A DNA stretch of 64,000 nucleotides, from NCBI RefSeq assembly GCF_024296925.1, contig NZ_CP101125.1, forward strand, positions 1,924,501 to 1,988,500. Direction: 5' to 3'. Positions 18,587 through 27,383 of this stretch are shown here, one piece after another. The DNA comes from Pseudomonas nunensis. Its GTDB lineage: Bacteria; Pseudomonadota; Gammaproteobacteria; Pseudomonadales; Pseudomonadaceae. Below the pieces are notes generated by a model, which did no database searches, had not been told where the DNA came from, and saw nothing but the letters and a program-made list of their open reading frames with translations. Position numbers and translations under genes: made by a program. Positions within the stretch are counted from its first letter, which is position 1; each line of letters starts with the position of its first letter.

Positions 18587-20191
18587 ATGACGAGAGACGG
18601 ATCTCTGGTTGGGCATGTGCCTGCACCAGTGCTTGCGCCGAAAAACCTGTGGCTGACGCCGACCTTGCAAAGCATCGCCCTGGTGCTGTTGCTCTGTGGC
18701 ATGACTTTGGGTGGCGCATCGCTTTATATCGGCCTGCCCGTGGCCGTGCTGATCATCTGGCTGCCGCGCCTACGTTCGCGCGCGATCCCCGATTTAATCC
18801 CCGTCGACAGCTCAAGCGCGATCGCCGAGCTAACCCGCGACCTTTCCTACACCACCAGTCATAACGCGTTGTCCGCTGCGGGCGTGGCGTTTTCGGTCAA
18901 GCAACTGGCCGAGAAGGTGCAATCGCAACTCGATGCGGCCAAGCGGATCGTCAGCAACGCTGAAGTGATGATCTCCACCGAGCAAGCCACATCGACGCTC
19001 AGCCGAGAAGCTTTGACCGCTGCCAGTGAGGCCCACGAGAGCAGTGCTGCCGGGCGCACCGAACTGATCGAATCGATCTCGCGCATGCATCAGCTCAGCC
19101 AGCGCGCCAGTGCCAGTCGTGAATTGATCGAAGCCCTGAGCCTGCGCAGCGATGACATTCAGCGGGTGACCTTGGTGATCCAGTCCATCGCCAGCCAGAC
19201 CAACCTGCTGGCACTGAATGCTGCCATCGAAGCGGCGCGGGCCGGGGAGCACGGTCGCGGGTTTGCCGTGGTGGCGGATGAGGTTCGCGGTCTGGCCGCG
19301 CGCACGGCGACAGCCACCGGCGAAGTCGGGGAGATGGTCGCCGACATCCAGCAACGTACCGCGCAAGTGGTGGAGCAGATCCGCCAGCTCTCCAGCGACC
19401 TCGACGTCGGCGTCAAACAGGTGGAGCACACCGGCCAGCATCTGGAAAACATCGCGCGGCTGGCCGCCGGTGTCGAACATCAGGTCGGGGAAATCGCTCG
19501 GGGCGCCGACACTAACCGCGAGCAACTCGACAGCCTGTTTCATGCCATCGAACAGATGCGCAGCGATTTGGCGATCAGCGATCAACAGACCCAGCACCTG
19601 GCCAAGGCAGCGGTGCAGATGGAAGGGCAGGCCGAAACCATCAGCGAGCGCCTGGCCGAGGTCGGGCTCGACGACTATCACCAACGGATTTATGACTTGG
19701 CCCGGGAAGGTGCGAGTCAAATTGCTGCGCGGTTTGAGGCGGATATCGATCAGGGTCGGGTCAGTCTTGATGACCTGTTCGATCGCAATTACCAGGCGAT
19801 TCCCAACACCAGCCCGGCCAAGTTCCAGACACGTTTCGACCGTTACACCGATCAGGTGCTGCCAGCGATCCAGGAACCGTTGCTACCGCGCCATGAAGGT
19901 TTAGTGTTCGCCATCGCCTGCACGCAGCAGGGTTATGTGCCGACCCATAACACGGTGTTCAGCCAGCCGCTGACCGGTGATGCGCAGGTCGACACCCTGC
20001 AGAACCGCACCAAACGCAAGTTCGCCGACCGCACCGGGATTCGCTGCGGCAGTCATCAGCAACCGGTACTGTTGCAGACCTACACCCGTGATACTGGTGA
20101 ATTGATGCACGATTTGTCGGTGCCGATCATGCTCAAGGGAAGGCATTGGGGTGGGTTGCGGTTGGGGTATAAACCGGAAAAACCACGCTAG
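18587..20191 (+). CDS. Methyl-accepting chemotaxis protein with C-terminal cytoplasmic domain
   Basis: A 534-residue chemoreceptor. Two adjacent hydrophobic segments (about residues 22-65) form a membrane hairpin with no periplasmic sensor between them. The signalling domain follows, with the highly conserved hairpin tip [20 protein letters not shown] and [16 protein letters not shown] at about residues 205-245. The last ~140 residues form an extra soluble domain ([35 protein letters not shown]) found at the C-terminus of some Pseudomonas receptors. Sensing is therefore probably cytoplasmic. ATG at 18587 follows a GGGGTG site; a GTG at 18578 is an alternative. Confidence 0.88.
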   Translation: MTRDGSLVGHVPAPVLAPKNLWLTPTLQSIALVLLLCGMTLGGASLYIGLPVAVLIIWLPRLRSRAIPDLIPVDSSSAIAELTRDLSYTTSHNALSAAGVAFSVKQLAEKVQSQLDAAKRIVSNAEVMISTEQATSTLSREALTAASEAHESSAAGRTELIESISRMHQLSQRASASRELIEALSLRSDDIQRVTLVIQSIASQTNLLALNAAIEAARAGEHGRGFAVVADEVRGLAARTATATGEVGEMVADIQQRTAQVVEQIRQLSSDLDVGVKQVEHTGQHLENIARLAAGVEHQVGEIARGADTNREQLDSLFHAIEQMRSDLAISDQQTQHLAKAAVQMEGQAETISERLAEVGLDDYHQRIYDLAREGASQIAARFEADIDQGRVSLDDLFDRNYQAIPNTSPAKFQTRFDRYTDQVLPAIQEPLLPRHEGLVFAIACTQQGYVPTHNTVFSQPLTGDAQVDTLQNRTKRKFADRTGIRCGSHQQPVLLQTYTRDTGELMHDLSVPIMLKGRHWGGLRLGYKPEKPR

Positions 20192-20222
20192 GCGCGTGGT
20201 CCTGTATGGCAAGGTTTCGCCT

Positions 20223-20400
20223 GTAGCAGCTGCCGAGGTACGAGGCTGCGTTCGGCTGCGCAGCAGTCGTAAAACCTGAGCATGCGGTCTTCCTGAAACA
20301 CCGCGTAGCCTGATTTCACGACTGCTGCGCAGCCGAACGCAGCCTCGTACCTCGACAGCTGCTACGGGCGAACGCAGGCTTGTACCTCGACAGCTGCTAC
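20223..20400. repeat. REPIN of the GTAGCAGCT family with duplicated right arm
   Basis: GTAGCAGCTGCCGAGGTACG plus AGGCTGCGTTCGGCTGCGCA is mirrored by TGCGCAGCCGAACGCAGCCT ending in CGACAGCTGCTAC at 20365. A shortened extra copy of the right arm (CGAACGCAGGCTTGTACCTC, ending at 20400) follows directly. The same family occurs at 45700-45845. Confidence 0.9.
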
Positions 20401-20417
20401 AAGGTGGGGGGGGTTGC

Positions 20418-20657
20418 CTAGTGAACCTGATGCATCCGCAGGTTCAGATCATCCACCACTCGCGCCCAGTCTGCGTCTTCACGCAATTGTTCTTTCAGGA
20501 ACCCGGCTTGTTGCGGGGTCCAGAATTCGGCGTCGATCAGTTTTTTGTCGTCGGGAAGCGGTGAATGGCTGGCGATGAAATCGTCGATGGCCTTCTCGCT
20601 GGAGTCCAGGCCGAGCTGGTCGAACAAACCTTTCAAGTCGTGTGTCGGTGAATCCAT
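20418..20657 (-). CDS. DUF2789 family protein
   Basis: A 79-residue protein, MDSPTHDLKGLFDQLGL followed by IDDFIASHSPL, then FWTPQQAGFLKEQL and DWARVVDDLNLRM. This is the DUF2789 pattern, a small family of unknown function common in gamma-proteobacteria. The ATG at 20657 is chosen because AAGGAG lies six bases upstream; an in-frame ATG at 20663 abuts that site and is too close. It is encoded alone, facing the chemoreceptor gene across a REPIN. Confidence 0.85.
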   Translation of the reverse strand: MDSPTHDLKGLFDQLGLDSSEKAIDDFIASHSPLPDDKKLIDAEFWTPQQAGFLKEQLREDADWARVVDDLNLRMHQVH

Positions 20658-20787
20658 GTTCATCTCCTTGCGGGTCGCGTCGAGTGCGAGATCTGAGGGG
20701 CGGCTTCACTGCATCTGAGGGAGCCGCGCGTCAGGAGTTCGATTGCGATGGTCGAAAGCAGGAGAGAGCATAGACGGCAAAGCAGGA

Positions 20788-21153
20788 TCAGGCTTTCAAT
20801 GCACCTTCATCGACCGCCAGCTTCAGGGCCTTGGCGGCTTCCAGGGCGGCGATCAACGCAACGTCCGAGGTCTTGAACCAGCGATCTTTCTCGACCTGGT
20901 GATAGGTCACGGTGGTCAAGGGTGGTTTGGCACGCATCACAATGACTGCCTGGAATTCGCCTTCGACTTCTCTGGCTTCGCCCCGGATAAAAAATTCACC
21001 GATATCAAATTCCGTCACGTAGCAGCCTTCCCTTGGAAATATTATGTTGTATTGAAAGCCGTCCGCCGAGGGGCCGGAATTCATGGGTTGTGCAGTATGG
21101 CAGTAGTTGCCGGCCGACGGCTGAGTTAAGTCGTCGGTGTGACGAAACGTCAT
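20788..21153 (-). CDS. Conserved hypothetical protein
   Basis: A frame of up to 121 residues from the ATG at 21153; a second ATG at 21084 would give a 98-residue protein starting MNSGPSADGFQYNIIFPREG. Neither has a good ribosome-binding site, so the start is unsettled. The body (VTEFDIGEFFIRGEAREVEG, FQAVIVMRAKPPLTTVTYH, DRWFKTSDVALIAALEAAKA) looks like a soluble alpha/beta protein with no signal peptide or membrane segment. I do not recognise the family. Confidence 0.55.
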   Translation of the reverse strand: MTFRHTDDLTQPSAGNYCHTAQPMNSGPSADGFQYNIIFPREGCYVTEFDIGEFFIRGEAREVEGEFQAVIVMRAKPPLTTVTYHQVEKDRWFKTSDVALIAALEAAKALKLAVDEGALKA

Positions 21154-21178
21154 TCGGGATAAAGACAAGGCTGGGGCG

Positions 21179-21427
21179 TCAGTTGCGTGCCGCCAGTGAG
21201 CGGGCGAGGGTGCAAGCGTCGTTATGATTAGTGCGGAAACCTCTTACACGTCCGGTGGCAGTTTCCTTGATGTGGAAGAACGACTTGCCGGCCGGTATCA
21301 CCTGAAAGCGCGGCATGGCAAGCGTTTGCAGGGGCATTGCATAGGCTTGCAACACCACGGGATGCAGGGCGGCAGGGTGGTTTGTCGAGGCTGTCGAGTG
21401 TTTCGCAAAGTGAGTCATGGTGCACAT
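21179..21427 (-). CDS. Small hypothetical protein
   Basis: An 82-residue frame starting MCTMTHFAKHS with AAGGA six bases upstream of the ATG at 21427, good evidence of translation. The C-terminal half reads FQVIPAGKSFFHIKETATGR then VRGFRTNHNDACTLARSL. This resembles a short beta-rich domain that packs against a helix. Function unknown; no neighbour suggests a role. Confidence 0.5.
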   Translation of the reverse strand: MCTMTHFAKHSTASTNHPAALHPVVLQAYAMPLQTLAMPRFQVIPAGKSFFHIKETATGRVRGFRTNHNDACTLARSLAARN

Positions 21428-21835
21428 AAGAAGTCCTTTTCATGTTTTTACCGACGTGTGTTCGTCGTTTTGAGTAGTCTCGATGAGCGTCGCTGCTCTA
21501 GAATCGCCATCACTGTTGGCGATTGGCGTCCATCTAAAGCAATTTTTTACGGGCGATATGTCGGAAAAGTGCTTTTCTTGAAGGGTTTTTTCCCTAAAGT
21601 TAGTAGTCCGCTTTTTCTGGCCGCCAGAAGGGCGTTTTCCTTCAAGGTTTGGCGAACGTCAGGGAGGACGGCGCAGGTGACAATCCAGTAATCTCACTGA
21701 CCTCGCGATAGATGAGCGCTCTGCTCAGTTCAGGATTTTGACCCGGCTCATTCGGCAACACATTCGCCATGGCCGCTTTTTCTGCTGTGCGTTTTTCCTG
21801 CGTGCAGCATCATTTTCAGATGTGGGGATGTTTCC
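21428..21835. other. Gene-poor region with a small hairpin
   Basis: No convincing gene. AATCGCCA and TGGCGATT (21502-21524) form an 8-bp stem. Further on, TTGAAG and TAGTAG with 17 bases between (about 21577-21605) could be a weak promoter toward the gene at 21836. Base composition is lower in GC than the flanks. I could not assign any other function. Confidence 0.35.
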
Positions 21836-22306
21836 TTGGCAGTAAGTAATCTTGATATGCACGCGTTGTTCGTCCTGGGCGATTTGCGTGCAAAGTTGGT
21901 TAAACAGTTCCAGTCCCGTTTTGTCTATGTCACCGAACAGAACGCCGAAGGCATCTACATTGCCGAAATCGATACCGAAGAAGCGCTGGTGGTGGACGAC
22001 AAGCCTGGCCTGAAACTCAAGGTCGGCGATCATTTCAGCGCCTCGGTGTTGCCCAGTCGCGAAGGCGGCAAACTGGACATCAAGTTCCGTGAAATCAAAC
22101 TGACGGTGTATGGCCTGGGCGACTACGCATTTGTCACCACCGCTGACGGTCACGGAATCGTGTTCAAGGAAGGCCATAGCGTGGTGATGGTGTTCGCCGC
22201 TCACCAACAGTTGCAGGAAGGCCTGACCAAGACCCTCAAAGCCGTGACAGCCAAGGCCGCCAAGTGGCGCAAGGGTGAACTGGTGACCTTCAAGGCCAGC
22301 GAGTAA
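21836..22306 (+). CDS. Conserved hypothetical protein
   Basis: Up to 156 residues from a TTG at 21836 (MAVSNLDMHALFVLGDLRAK), or 149 from the ATG at 21857; neither has a strong ribosome site, though GGGGAT lies before the TTG. The sequence alternates short strands (FVYVTEQNAEGIYIAEID, KVGDHFSASVLPSREGGKLD) and ends in a lysine-rich helix, suggesting a small beta-barrel with a helical tail. I do not recognise it. Its stop overlaps the next ATG (TAATG), so the two genes form a translationally coupled pair. Confidence 0.65.
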   Translation: MAVSNLDMHALFVLGDLRAKLVKQFQSRFVYVTEQNAEGIYIAEIDTEEALVVDDKPGLKLKVGDHFSASVLPSREGGKLDIKFREIKLTVYGLGDYAFVTTADGHGIVFKEGHSVVMVFAAHQQLQEGLTKTLKAVTAKAAKWRKGELVTFKASE

Positions 22307-22509
22307 TGCCCTTGGCCCGCGCCGATTTCCACCTGCAGAACCTTGCCAGTGCACAGGTCGAGGCCCAGCGCCTGTTCGACCAGAAGGCCATTCTGCAAGG
22401 CGGTTGGCTGACTTGGGTGGCGTCACAGATCTACACCTTGCGTCCGGCGGAATACGCCAGCATGGTGCGAAGGGAGCTGGCGCGGTTGCAGCAACCTTCT
22501 GAAAAGTAA
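22306..22509 (+). CDS. Small hypothetical protein coupled to upstream gene
   Basis: A 67-residue, mainly helical protein (MPLARADFHLQNLASAQVEA, ILQGGWLTWVASQIYTL, EYASMVRRELARL). The ATG shares its A with the TAA of the preceding gene, so it is probably translated by reinitiation and may be a partner of that protein. No family recognised. Confidence 0.6.
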   Translation: MPLARADFHLQNLASAQVEAQRLFDQKAILQGGWLTWVASQIYTLRPAEYASMVRRELARLQQPSEK

Positions 22510-22638
22510 TCCTCGTACCTCGTGATCCCTAAAAAGCGGGAACCTCTACTACAGTCAATGGACTGAGTATTCAGAGGCTTGCGGTCTTGTCTGTCAGGCC
22601 ATCCTGCTATTGCTGTGAACAGCACGAGGTGCAAAAGC

Positions 22639-23655
22639 ATGAAAGGACTTCGACGGTTGCTGGCCGCTACCCTGGCCACCTTTGGTTTACTGGCTTCACC
22701 GGTCCCGGTATTCGCGGCCCAGGCGCCGATCCACTTCGCCGACCTGAACTGGGAAAGCGGCAGCCTGATCACCGACATCCTGCGGATCATCGTCGAGAAG
22801 GGCTACGGCCTGCCGACCGATACCTTGCCGGGAACCACCATCACGCTCGAAACGGCCCTGGCCAACAATGACATCCAGGTCATTGGCGAAGAGTGGGCGG
22901 GGCGCAGTCCGGTGTGGGTCAAGGCCGAGGCCGAAGGCAAGGTCGTGAGCCTGGGCGATACGGTCAAGGGCGCCACCGAAGGCTGGTGGGTGCCGGAATA
23001 CGTGATCAAGGGCGACCCGGCCAAAGGCATCAAGCCGCTGGCGCCGGACCTGCGCAGTGTCAGCGACCTGCCGCGCTACAAGGACGTGTTCAGCGACCCG
23101 GAAAGTCCGGGCAAGGGGCGGTTCCTCAACAGCCCGATCGGCTGGACCTCGGAAGTGGTCAACAAACAAAAGCTCACGGCCTATGGGTTGAACGACAGCT
23201 ATGTGAATTTCCGCAGCGGTTCCGGCGCAGCGCTGGATGCGGAAATCGCATCTTCAATTCGCCGTGGCAAACCGGTGTTGTTCTATTACTGGTCACCGAC
23301 GCCGTTGCTCGGGCGCTTCAAGTTGATTCAACTGGAAGAACCGCCGTTTGACGCCGAAGCCTGGAAAACCCTGACCGACGCCGACAACCCGAATCCGAAA
23401 CCGACCCGTTCGCTGGCCTCGAAACTGTCGATCGGGGTGTCCACGCCATTCCAGAAGCAGCATCCGGAAATTGCCGAGTTCTTCAGCAAGGTTGATTTGC
23501 CGATCGAGCCGTTGAACAAGGCCCTGGCGCAGATGAGTGAGAAACACACCGCACCGCGTCAGGCGGCCGAGGCGTTCATGAAGGCGCATCCGGACGTTTG
23601 GAAGGCCTGGGTGCCGAAGGATGTGGCGGATAAGGTGAGTGCCAGTCTTCAGTAA
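22639..23655 (+). CDS. Glycine betaine/choline-type ABC substrate-binding protein
   Basis: A 338-residue OpuAC-type binding protein with a signal peptide ending near ASPVPVFAAQA. It has the motifs FADLNWESGSLITDILRII, EEWAGRSPVWVKAEAEGKV, GATEGWWVPEYVIKGD and FYYWSPTPLLGRF, the aromatic residues being typical of quaternary-ammonium binding. ATG at 22639 follows GAGGTG. No permease or ATPase gene is nearby, so it must borrow a transporter encoded elsewhere. The exact ligand is uncertain. Confidence 0.85.
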   Translation: MKGLRRLLAATLATFGLLASPVPVFAAQAPIHFADLNWESGSLITDILRIIVEKGYGLPTDTLPGTTITLETALANNDIQVIGEEWAGRSPVWVKAEAEGKVVSLGDTVKGATEGWWVPEYVIKGDPAKGIKPLAPDLRSVSDLPRYKDVFSDPESPGKGRFLNSPIGWTSEVVNKQKLTAYGLNDSYVNFRSGSGAALDAEIASSIRRGKPVLFYYWSPTPLLGRFKLIQLEEPPFDAEAWKTLTDADNPNPKPTRSLASKLSIGVSTPFQKQHPEIAEFFSKVDLPIEPLNKALAQMSEKHTAPRQAAEAFMKAHPDVWKAWVPKDVADKVSASLQ

Positions 23656-23676
23656 TGCGGTGAGACTTATGCCGCC

Positions 23677-23767
23677 ATCGCGAGCAAGCTCGCTCCCACA
23701 TGGATCTGGATGGACACAGAATGTGCATTCACCCCAATTCCCCGTGGGAGCGGGCTTGCTCGCGAAG
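23677..23767. repeat. REPIN between convergent genes
   Basis: ATCGCGAGCAAGCTCGCTCC and GTGGGAGCGGGCTTGCTCGC with CGAAG lie inverted to each other, filling the gap between the convergent binding-protein and TonB-receptor genes. It probably separates their transcripts. Confidence 0.9.
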
Positions 23768-23776
23768 CTTTTGCTC

Positions 23777-25909
23777 TTAGAACCGCGTCTGCACCGCTAA
23801 CTCAAAAGTCCGTGGCGTCCCCAGGTAATACGCCGGCGACACATGCGCAAACTCGGCATACACCTCGTTGGTCAGGTTACGCACCCGGCCGGTGACGGTG
23901 GTGTGCTGGTCGACCTTGTAGCTCAGGAAACTCCCGAACAGCGTGTAGGACGGCACGGTCATGGTGTTGGCGTTGTCGGCAAATACCGACGCCACGTACC
24001 GCGCATCGACGCCTCCCTGCCATTGCGGCGCGAAGTCGTAGGTCAGCCACAGGTTGCCGACCCGATCCGGCACGTTGGTCGGTGTGTTGCCTTTACGTGA
24101 AACCACCACGCCTGCCGCGTTCTTCTCGGTGAACTCGTCGTACTGCGCATCGACCCAGGCGAAGTTGCCTTCGGCCAACAGTTTGTCGGTGATCCTGAAA
24201 GACGTGGCCAACTCGATGCCTTTCGACGTTTGCTGACCTACCGGAATACTTTGCGTCGGGTCCAGCGGATCCGTCACCGCGAAATCCTTGCGCTCGATCG
24301 TATACGCCGCCACCGTCGCCGAGCCGCGACCGCCCAGATAATCAAACTTGCTGCCGACTTCCCATTGCTTGCCGGTGGAAACGTCGAAATCCTGCGTGCC
24401 ATTGGGCTGTTCGGCGGCGGTGCTGTACTGCACGTAGACGTTGGCCGAGGGGATGAACTGGTAAGTCAGGCCGACGCGGCCGGTGACCGGTTCCCAACTG
24501 CGCTTGAGGTGTCGGGGATTGCTGGCGGTCACTGCGCGGTGATTGGTCACGTCCAGGTCGATGTCGTCGTAGCGCAGGCCGGTGAGCAGCGCCAGTTTGT
24601 CGGTCAGCGCCAGGCGATTCTCGGCGAACAACGCCTTGGTGGTGACTTCGTTGGTCTTGTCGCTGATCAGCTTCGGATTGGTGCCCGGAATGTCGTAGAA
24701 GTGCCCCGGCTGGAAGTTGTTCGGGTCAACCGTGCTGGCGCCTTTGACGTTCAGCGGCGAGTTAGTGGTCTGGTTGACCTTGTACTCGAAACCGCCAGAC
24801 CAGGTGGTGTCCAGACCGAACACGGTGTTGTCGTGGCGCAGCTCGAACTGGTTGCCGTTCTGCTCACCCTGATGCCGCACCTGATACGCCGTCGAGCGGT
24901 TCACCGCGCTGTTGTCGGTGTTGTATTGGTAGGTTTCCAGGTTGCGGTAGTCGCGCTGACTGTCGAGGTGGTACAGGGTGTTGCGCAGGGTGGTGTTGTC
25001 GTTGATGCGGTAGTCGATGATCGAGCGCACCCAGATCGTGCGTTGCTCGTAGCGGCCATCCTCGACGTTGTAGTTATTGAAACGGTTGTGTTTGTCGATC
25101 TTCAATTCGCCGGCCTTGGGATTGAGCACCGGGGTGCCCCAGTAAGGGCTGTCCTCGTGTTCGTCCTGATATTCCAGGGCCAGGGTGTGGGACAGGTTGG
25201 GCGTCAGGTCGCTGAGCAGCGAAAACGCCACGCTCCAGGCATCGCGCTCCTGACGGTCGATGTAGCCGTTGCTGGTGTTGTGGCTGACGTCGAGTCGCGC
25301 GTAGTGCTGAACGTCCGCCCCGGCTTCGCTGAGGGCGTGGTTGAGGCCGAATGCGGTTTCGGTGGTGTCGTAGCTGCCATAACTGATCCGACCTTCGGCG
25401 GCTTGCTCTTCGCGGGTCGCCAGTTTGGTTACGTAGTTCAGCGAACCGCCCACGGAGCCGGCGCCATTGATTAGCGATGACGGACCGCCCACCAGTTCGA
25501 CCCGATCATAAATCCACGCATCCACGGGGCGGGCGAGGCCGCCGGAGACATTGATGCCGTTGAACATCTGGGTGATCTGGCTGCTGGTGAAACCGCGATA
25601 AGACACAAAACCACCGAAACCCGGCGGCGCGCTGGCGTTCACGCCGGGCAAGGTGTTGGCGGCATCCTGGAAGTTCTGCGCGCCGTGGCGTTCGATGTCG
25701 TTGTGATTGGCGATGGCCACCGAGGCCGGCGTATCCCGCACGCTCAGGCCGAGGCGCGAGGCCATGCCGCTGGATTGATCAAGGCTCAGGCCCGGTTCGG
25801 TACCGTCCTCGCCATCAATGGTGATCGGGGCCAGATCGACAGTGGATTGCGCCCAGGTGTTAACGGACAGGCAGCCGAACAGGCTTGCCAGAAGAGGAAG
25901 ATGTTTCAT
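23777..25909 (-). CDS. TonB-dependent receptor (siderophore type)
   Basis: A 710-residue outer-membrane receptor: signal peptide (residues 1-20, ending NTWAQ), no STN signalling domain, a plug domain (about 45-165, with SVRDTPASVAIANHNDI and NTLPGVNASAPPGFGG) and a 22-strand-type barrel ending in the canonical FELAVQTRF. It imports a ligand with TonB energy. Absence of an N-terminal extension means no sigma/anti-sigma signalling. The ligand is unknown: the sequence style is siderophore-like, but the neighbouring DUF2946 gene is more often seen with metal (copper) functions. I saw no Fur box upstream. Confidence 0.88.
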   Translation of the reverse strand: MKHLPLLASLFGCLSVNTWAQSTVDLAPITIDGEDGTEPGLSLDQSSGMASRLGLSVRDTPASVAIANHNDIERHGAQNFQDAANTLPGVNASAPPGFGGFVSYRGFTSSQITQMFNGINVSGGLARPVDAWIYDRVELVGGPSSLINGAGSVGGSLNYVTKLATREEQAAEGRISYGSYDTTETAFGLNHALSEAGADVQHYARLDVSHNTSNGYIDRQERDAWSVAFSLLSDLTPNLSHTLALEYQDEHEDSPYWGTPVLNPKAGELKIDKHNRFNNYNVEDGRYEQRTIWVRSIIDYRINDNTTLRNTLYHLDSQRDYRNLETYQYNTDNSAVNRSTAYQVRHQGEQNGNQFELRHDNTVFGLDTTWSGGFEYKVNQTTNSPLNVKGASTVDPNNFQPGHFYDIPGTNPKLISDKTNEVTTKALFAENRLALTDKLALLTGLRYDDIDLDVTNHRAVTASNPRHLKRSWEPVTGRVGLTYQFIPSANVYVQYSTAAEQPNGTQDFDVSTGKQWEVGSKFDYLGGRGSATVAAYTIERKDFAVTDPLDPTQSIPVGQQTSKGIELATSFRITDKLLAEGNFAWVDAQYDEFTEKNAAGVVVSRKGNTPTNVPDRVGNLWLTYDFAPQWQGGVDARYVASVFADNANTMTVPSYTLFGSFLSYKVDQHTTVTGRVRNLTNEVYAEFAHVSPAYYLGTPRTFELAVQTRF

Positions 25910-25997
25910 CGATGAATCCTAAATACTTGGCTAGGAAACAGCGCACAGGCAAACGCCACGCGTTAGCGAAGTGAGCTGATCAGAAAGGCGAAGTTGT

Positions 25998-26384
25998 TCA
26001 GGCGAACGGCGGGGCGCGAGGGTTGGCTGACGGCCAGGTGTAGCGGGAGGGGAGGTCAATGTCGGCAACGACAGCCAGCGGCGGGCTGTGTTGTTGCGGA
26101 AGGATCGCCAGGGTCAGGCTGGAATTGAACGCCGAGCCCATGCCGCCAGTGGAGCACAGTGGGCAACCAAACGCCTTGGACAGCGTCGGCAGCTTTTCTT
26201 CGGAGGTGTCTGAAGCGACGGGTGCCTGGGTCGCCGGGTCCACGGCACAGAACTGGCCACCGAGGCCGTTGAGCTGCATTCCGACCATTTGCCCGTGACC
26301 GATGCTGCAGGCGAACACGTTGAACAGGACGCAGCAATAAAGCATCCAGGCCATCAATGTGCGATCAGTTCGGGCAAATTTCAT
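25998..26384 (-). CDS. DUF2946 domain protein
   Basis: A 128-residue protein beginning MKFARTDRTLMAWMLYCCVL, a signal anchor or signal peptide. It has a CSIGHGQMVGMQ stretch and a CPLC motif, possible metal ligands, and ends in a proline-rich tail. This is the DUF2946 pattern (unknown function, often near copper or TonB-receptor genes). ATG at 26384 is preferred to an upstream GTG-type start. It lies 88 bp upstream of the TonB-receptor gene on the same strand and is probably co-transcribed with it. Confidence 0.8.
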   Translation of the reverse strand: MKFARTDRTLMAWMLYCCVLFNVFACSIGHGQMVGMQLNGLGGQFCAVDPATQAPVASDTSEEKLPTLSKAFGCPLCSTGGMGSAFNSSLTLAILPQQHSPPLAVVADIDLPSRYTWPSANPRAPPFA

Positions 26385-26479
26385 GGGGCAGCACTTTACC
26401 ACCGCAGATGACATTTACCCTTACAAAAATGCTCGATGAAGTTCATCCTGCTGCGACATTTCACGCTGGAAGTCCGAAT

Positions 26480-26917
26480 ATGAGCCTAATGGTCGCGCAA
26501 TGGATTGCTGCAATCTTCCTGTTGATCAGCCTGATTCACTTGTATTGGGCGGCAGGTGGCAAGTTGGGAAGCGAGGCGGCGGTGCCGCGAGTGCCTGGGG
26601 AGGGGGGCGGAGAATCAAGGCCAGCGTTCAAGCCTTCGGGGTTTGCGACGTTGCTGGTCGCGGTGGGTTTGCTGCTGATTGCGATGCTGGTGTGCTTGCG
26701 GGTCGGCCTGTACCTGCCGACGGTGCAGCACTGGTCGCTGCAATGGGTGATCAGCGCCATTGCGATGCTGATGTTCGCCCGGGCGATCGGGGATTCGAAC
26801 CTGGTGGGGTTCTTTAAGCAGGTCAAGGATTCGAAATTTGCCCGGCTCGACACCTGGGCCTATTCGCCGTTGTGCGTGGTGTTGGGGGCCGGGTTGTTGG
26901 CTGTTGCCTGGATTTGA
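26480..26917 (+). CDS. DUF3995 family membrane protein
   Basis: A 145-residue integral membrane protein with four hydrophobic segments (WIAAIFLLISLIHLYWA, FATLLVAVGLLLIAMLVC, LQWVISAIAMLMFARAIG, PLCVVLGAGLLAVAWI). It has the GDSNLVGFFKQVKDSKFA and DTWAYSPLC motifs of DUF3995. Start at 26480 behind GGAAG; a longer frame upstream overlaps the divergent DUF2946 gene and is unlikely. Function unknown. Confidence 0.8.
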   Translation: MSLMVAQWIAAIFLLISLIHLYWAAGGKLGSEAAVPRVPGEGGGESRPAFKPSGFATLLVAVGLLLIAMLVCLRVGLYLPTVQHWSLQWVISAIAMLMFARAIGDSNLVGFFKQVKDSKFARLDTWAYSPLCVVLGAGLLAVAWI

Positions 26918-26921
26918 AAAG

Positions 26922-26989
26922 CTTCGCGGGCAAGCCTCGCTCTTACAGGGATAGCGTAAACCCTGTGGGAGCGAGGCTTGCCCGCGAAG
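26922..26989. repeat. Compact REP pair
   Basis: CTTCGCGGGCAAGCCTCGCT and GCGAGGCTTGCCCGCGAAG face each other between the convergent DUF3995 and mnhG genes, forming a long hairpin. Confidence 0.9.
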
Positions 26990-27020
26990 AGGCCCGCCCA
27001 AACACTACAAACCTTAAAAC

Positions 27021-27383
27021 CTAACCCTGACTCTCTGTGTGCCGACTACTCACCTCAGCCGGCACATCATCCCCGGCCATGCGCTTGCGGAACAACGCCG
27101 CCCGCGCCAGCAGCAACGTGGTCACCGGCACCGTAATCGCCAACAGAATCGGAATCAGCCACGCATGCAATATCGGCGCGGACTTGAGTGCTGAAAAGTA
27201 AATGATCGACGCCAACGCCACACACCACGCACCCAAAGTCGACGCCAGTGCGGGCGGGTGCATGCGCTGGAAGTAATCCTTCATCCGCAACAACCCGGCC
27301 GCGCCAATCAGCGCAAACAGACTGCTGAGCACCAGCAGGATCGCCACCGGGATCTCGACCCACAACGACAATTCGCCATTCAT
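27021..27383 (-). CDS. mnhG: Mrp/Pha cation:proton antiporter subunit G
   Basis: A 120-residue membrane protein with three hydrophobic segments. It shows the PhaG/MnhG pattern (LVLSSLFALIGAAGLLRM, the PALASTLGAWCVALASII region). It is the last subunit of the six-gene operon, its start overlapping mnhF by 4 bp. The whole complex exchanges cytoplasmic Na+ or K+ for H+ and supports alkaline and salt tolerance. The charged, hydrophilic C-terminus is usual. Confidence 0.9.
   Translation of the reverse strand: MNGELSLWVEIPVAILLVLSSLFALIGAAGLLRMKDYFQRMHPPALASTLGAWCVALASIIYFSALKSAPILHAWLIPILLAITVPVTTLLLARAALFRKRMAGDDVPAEVSSRHTESQG

Noticed and set aside
20182-20200. ACCACGC-TAGGC-GCGTGGT hairpin at the end of the chemoreceptor gene as a terminator
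   Set aside because: The stem overlaps the coding end and no T-run follows; the adjacent REPIN is a more likely transcript boundary.
26390-26430. TGACATTTACCCTTACA upstream of the DUF2946 gene as a CopR box
   Set aside because: The half-sites do not match the CopR consensus I know in spacing or orientation; the resemblance is too weak.
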